From Aselliscus stoliczkanus (Eukaryota > Chordata > Mammalia > Chiroptera > Hipposideridae): DNA of 64,000 bases. Both the position numbers and the translations under genes were made by a program. The number at the start of each line of letters is the position of its first letter. Position 1 is the first letter of the stretch. The notes beneath the pieces are model-generated. The model searched no databases. It had not been told where the DNA came from and saw nothing but the letters and a program-made list of their open reading frames with translations. The stretch spans positions 30,895,501 to 30,959,500 of the forward strand of contig CM066735.1 of the NCBI GenBank assembly GCA_033961575.1. The letters run 5' to 3'. Shown in pieces: positions 60,070-64,000 of this stretch.

Positions 60070-60245
60070 TTTTTTTTTTTTAAATTTTATTGGGGAACAG
60101 TGTGTTTTCCCAGGACCTATCAACTCCAAGTCAAGTAGTTGTCTTCAATCTAGTTGTGGAGAGCGCAGCTCCTTGGCCCTTGTGGGGATCGAACCAGCAA
60201 CCTATGTTTTATGAGCCTGTGCTCTAACCAACTGAGCTAACTGGC
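60070..60245 (-). mobile_element. Monomeric type-D SINE
   Basis: Antisense single-head version of the 19.5-kb dimer: TTTTATTGGGGAACAGTGTG, AGTAGTTGTCTTCAATCTAG, then the inverted box B GGGGATCGAACC and CTCTAACCAACTGAGC. Confidence 0.88.
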
Positions 60246-61587
60246 ACTTCTCAAAGCATATTTTTATGGCTGAAAATGTTAATGTTTTAAATTGAGTTGC
60301 TATAAAGAGAAGTGAAGGTGTGACTGGATGAGATAGTTTGTTTCCCTTTATTGGAGGGGAAAGGCAAATATACCAAAATAATTGGATATTCAAAAATGGC
60401 TTTGAGATTTGACCTAAATCAAAACTGACAGTCTTTTGTTTCCCTGAAAGTTTGCCTTTATGCATACTTCATATACTTAGTAAGGGAATATCAAACTTGC
60501 AAGTGGAGTGGTCACTGCCAAACAACTAGGGACAGCTGTATAATAATTTCAGAAGCTGCTGACCAAAGAAAGTCTAACATGGAAGGATGTGATGTCACTC
60601 CCTGGGAAAACAGAAATGAAGGAAGAATATGGTAAAGGAGGAAATCAGCTGTTTGACCAAAGTGGGATTTAAATATTTTAAAAATGCCAATTGTTGAAGA
60701 CAGTTGCTGTGCCACACAAAATCCTAAAGTCTGTTTTTTGTCTACTTTTGTTGGACAAACACTTTGCTCAGCACTATTTTGAGAAAGAATTTTCACAGAG
60801 CTGGCATATCTTCAGCCCCCAACGTTTCCTCTCATTGACTAATCAACAGGTGTTGAAAAGCCTGTGGCAGAAATATCACAGACCCAGTGTGCTCATTTTA
60901 ATTTTATACCTATGTCTGTGATTTTGTTTGAATGTTTCATTTGTTGCTGTATAATAAAGAGGTAAATAAATTATTGCTGACATAATTACATTTCCATGGG
61001 TATTTGTATAAATTTATTAATAGCATATGTTTATGATTTATAAATTAAATATTTTAGATTAGGTTATGATGAACAATTCAAACCTAAACAAATTTAGTAG
61101 AGAATGAACTCTCTTCTAATGAAAGATGTTGGTATTATGATTTTTAGAAAGCATGGAATGATCTTGGCTTTTAAAAAAATCTATTATATCTGGAAAAAAT
61201 TAGTCATATTGAAATTCCTTGCCACACTACATGTCAAGCAAGCTTCTGAAACAACCATCGCATCATAATCGGAGAAAAACTAAAAAACAAAATATAGTAT
61301 TAAATTGCTACACTCAACAAATAATTTTCAGGAATGTAGCCATCAGACTTAATTACATGTGACCTAATGAATGAAAATGTGATTATCCGCACTGCTTCTC
61401 CATTTAACAGCCCAGTTGGTCATGTTGTTGAACCTGAAATGAATGAATGGCTGCTCACAGTCGAGTACCACAACCTTTATGCTGTGGGTCTCATTAAGGC
61501 CCTCATGCCCAATACTCAATATTATTAAAATGACTGGCTCCATCCAATCAGCAGTCACTAAATAATTTGCTATTATCGCAATAGCTA

Positions 61588-61735
61588 ACACAGCAGTCCG
61601 CCCTCATCTGTGGTTTCACTTTCTGTGGTTTCAGTTACTTATGGTCAACCATGGTCTGAAAATATTAAATAGAAAATTCTAGAAATAAACAGTTCATAGG
61701 TATTCAATTGTGTTTTATTCTGAGTACCATGATGA
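61588..61735 (+). mobile_element. Tigger-type transposon fragment
   Basis: CTGTGGTTTCACTTTCTGTGG, TCAACCATGGTCTGAAAATA and TAGAAATAAACAGTTCATAG match the left part of a mammalian Tigger. The rest is missing. Confidence 0.65.
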
Positions 61736-62005
61736 AACCCTGAGCTGTCCTGCTGAGTCCTGGAGTCACCCCACCTTCTCATTATTACAAACTCTGCCTC
61801 CCACAGCCCCACCTTTTTCACTTTCTCCTGAGTTCAAGCCCTGTGTGGCACTGCATGGTACATGGGCTCCTGCCCTGGGCTGTGAGTATATATGACTAAT
61901 AAACTGCTGTAAATCACATCTATCCAGTGTCAGGCATCATGGGTTTGGCCATCCCATAACTCTAGGGTAGGAATCACTCCCTCGCCAGTGGGGTGAAAGG
62001 AGGCA
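61736..62005 (+). mobile_element. Possible LTR fragment
   Basis: C-rich segment leading to GACTAATAAACTGCTGTAAA, which could be a poly(A) signal in an LTR. No paired end was found. Confidence 0.35.
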
Positions 62006-62417
62006 TATCAAACATTTGGTGGGGTCTAAAAAGACAGGAAATACTAATAGGGAGATGTAATTTGCAAGCAGTGAGGAAGTGTTGAAGTACCTTTTAGCAG
62101 GGATTTGCTGTACTCAGTTTTACATGCTAATAGATAACCCAGGCAGCAGGGTAGAAAATGGAATGGAGAGACAGAAGGGAATAGGCTGGAGTTAGAAGGA
62201 CATAGGATCTTTCAGTAACCCAGATGAGAAATGCTGATGCTTGCTCTAGCCTTTGAAACATGGGAGAGAGAAGAGGTTCTAGATTCCACAGGTGTTAGGA
62301 ATTCAAATTCACTGGGATTTAAGGAAGATTACCAATGGTTTCCAGGCTTCTAGCTTAAGCAGTTGCTATGTGATGATTCCATTAACCCTGATAGAAAAGG
62401 TAGGAAGAGAAATAGAT

Positions 62418-63049
62418 TGTGTAGAGTGCTCCTGGAAGCTGTTAGAATGAGTTTTGTATGAGCAAGAGTGGTTCCATATTAAATGAGCAAAAGTAATTCC
62501 ATTTTGGACATGCGCAGAGAACTTAGCAGACAATATCCAGGGAGCTGCCCGGTTTGCCCTGGTAATTGGGTGTAACCAGCTACACTCCAGAGGTCTGCTA
62601 CTGAAGATTAGACTGGCTGCCCTGATCAGGAAGGCACTCACAACTGTAAAAGAACTGAGGATTTTGCAGCTCAGAGTGACGATGCTGCCATTCTGCTCTG
62701 AGAACCCTCCATTCTGCTCTGTTCCCCTTGGGCTGGAACGACCTCTTTGACCAGCTATCCTTCCTCGCTCCACCAGGACTCTGATGGACTTAGGGACTGG
62801 TTCATTTATTGTGTTACTCTGTCTGCTTTACTATTTGGTATATTCATGGTTGATGTTTGAATAAAGAGCTTATTGAAAGGCTTTAAACATCTTGTGTGCT
62901 CTGTTCTTCGCTCATGCCGTGGCTATCACAGAGGCCTCAGTCAGTGCCAGGTAGATTCTGGGGGTTTGAGAGTCTCTTGGGAGTTAGTCCCCCTGACTTG
63001 TAGGAAGAGACTGCAGCACAGACTGTGAGCCTAGCAATCACTCATGACA
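62418..63049 (+). mobile_element. Solo LTR, copy 2
   Basis: Starts TGTGTAGAGTGCTCC and ends CACTCATGACA, flanked by perfect 5-bp TAGAT at 62413-62417 and 63050-63054. Poly(A) signal AATAAA at 62860-62865. TG...CA ends and a 5-bp duplication define a retroviral-type LTR left by recombination. It lies at a different point of the duplication unit from copy 1. Confidence 0.9.
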
Positions 63050-63614
63050 TAGATTTAAAGAAGAATACTGTAGCTGAAACCAAGGGACCAGTGGCTCTTT
63101 GGAAAAGAGAGATTGGTTAAAAGTCTTTCAAATATTTCAGAGAGAAAGTAAATGCATCATGGATTAAAGGAGTATTGTTTGGATATCTCAGTCACTGGAT
63201 CACCACTGGTGATCTTCGATGGAGCAGCTTCAGAGCAGATTTGGACTAAAGGGGTCTGGGGACTTGGAGGAAGGTGAAGAAGAATAGACAGTGGGTGTAG
63301 ACCATTAAGGGTACTGTGCCAAACACAGAAAGGATGAAACAGAGCAAGGGTTCATTTTTGTTAGTTTTTTTTTTTTTTAAACAGAAGTGACTTGAATCTA
63401 TTAGTGGAATGAACATTTTAGTTGACAGGGTGAAGTTGGAGATACAACATACTGAAGAATACCAGACTGATCATAGGGAGTTAGATATGCTGGTTGGAGT
63501 GACGTCCGGTGTATTTTTCTCAGACCCTAATTAAAGGTGTTATACAGAGTCATCATAAAGTTGAGAAAGAATTGAAAAAAAAGATACTGTGCAATTAGAA
63601 AAGGCTTGACTTGA

Positions 63615-63795
63615 TGGCCGAGTGGCTCAGTTGGTTAAGAGCTCGCTCAAGAGTGTGAGCTGAGCTCTGAGCAACAGCAGTTTGATGCCCAGCCTGAGCT
63701 GAGCTGCTGCTAAGCTGCCAACAGGTGGCAGGATGTCTCAGTTTTAAAATAAATACATACATACATACATACATACATACATACATACATACATA
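63615..63795 (+). mobile_element. tRNA-headed SINE (type B) with (CATA)n tail
   Basis: GGCCGAGTGGCTCAGTTGG head, box B GTTTGATGCCC, and a CATA microsatellite tail from about 63754 to 63795. Confidence 0.92.
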
Positions 63796-64000
63796 AAACA
63801 AAGTGTGGTGGAAGGGCTTGAGGAGAATATACAGTACTGTAGAGTTCTAACCATCACTGTAAAATACACCAAAGGCTTAGGGGGAAATAAAAAAGGTATC
63901 AGTTGTGTTTATAAATAGTTTGATGGGACACAAACTGGGTCATTCCCATCAATGTTTAGAGGCAAAAAAACAAAAAAAAAAAGAAAAGAATTGTTCCAGA

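Larger units (their letters stand above)
12787..64000 (-). other. PALLD: PALLD intron upstream of the first coding exon (partial)
   Basis: This side holds only repeats, one processed pseudogene and a diverged segmental duplication. Palladin is known to have untranslated 5' exons and internal promoters, but nothing here could be assigned to one by eye. Stretches without a recognised element include about 18200-19500, 24130-25480, 26350-27950, 28440-29770, 47380-48790 and 48960-49880. Confidence 0.65.
53735..64000 (+). repeat. Segmental duplication, copy B (runs to the window edge)
   Basis: Direct-orientation counterpart of 29775-46400. Copy B is shorter because it lacks the large copy-A insertions. 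It has its own additions: a MITE at 54232, SINE pair at 55001, SINEs at 56529, 56923, 57787, 59815, 60070 and 63615, and a mariner at 58406. Alignment by eye still holds near 63810-63920, facing 45560-46370 around the copy-A solo LTR. The unit probably continues past the window. Confidence 0.9.

Overview
The window is 64 kb of mammalian nuclear DNA. It is AT-rich and dominated by interspersed repeats, and it contains one recognisable protein-coding exon. Many copies of several tRNA-headed SINE families, with GGCCGGCC-type 5' ends and box A/box B tRNA promoters, together with LINE-1, L2, MIR, MaLR, hAT and Tigger relics, point to a placental mammal. The SINE style suggests a bat, perhaps of the horseshoe/leaf-nosed group, but this is inference from memory of SINE families.

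The only gene placed with confidence is palladin (PALLD) on the minus strand. Its first coding exon lies at 11817-12786, with 77 nt of 5'UTR, an ATG at 12709, 297 complete codons and the start of the first Ig domain. It has a 3' splice site with a good branch point and a CAG|GTAAGA donor. Everything to the left (1-11816) is therefore intron after this exon. Everything to the right (12787-64000) is the upstream intron, unless an untranslated 5' exon hides there. No other palladin exon was recognised.

Layout. 1-11.8 kb: intron with MIR, L2 and Tigger relics, an L1 inserted into an older L1, and a long composite SINE. 12.8-29.7 kb: a three-level nested DNA transposon (12.9-14.2 kb), hAT and Tigger relics, a dimeric SINE, an ISCA1 processed pseudogene (20.0-20.7 kb, minus), long microsatellites, L2/MIR pieces and an LTR fragment. 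29.8-46.4 kb and 53.7-64.0 kb: two diverged, direct copies of one segment, an old segmental duplication inside the palladin intron. Each copy has been changed separately by SINEs, L1, mariner, MaLR and solo LTR insertions. 50.0-53.7 kb, between the copies: an L1 with an internal deletion, carrying two SINEs and a younger L1 tail.

No bacterial-type system, CRISPR array, intact transposase or intact virus is present. The most interesting structure is the intronic duplication, which provides several natural filled-site/empty-site comparisons. Next are the composite SINE family and an alternating GT/GC tract close to the palladin 3' splice site.
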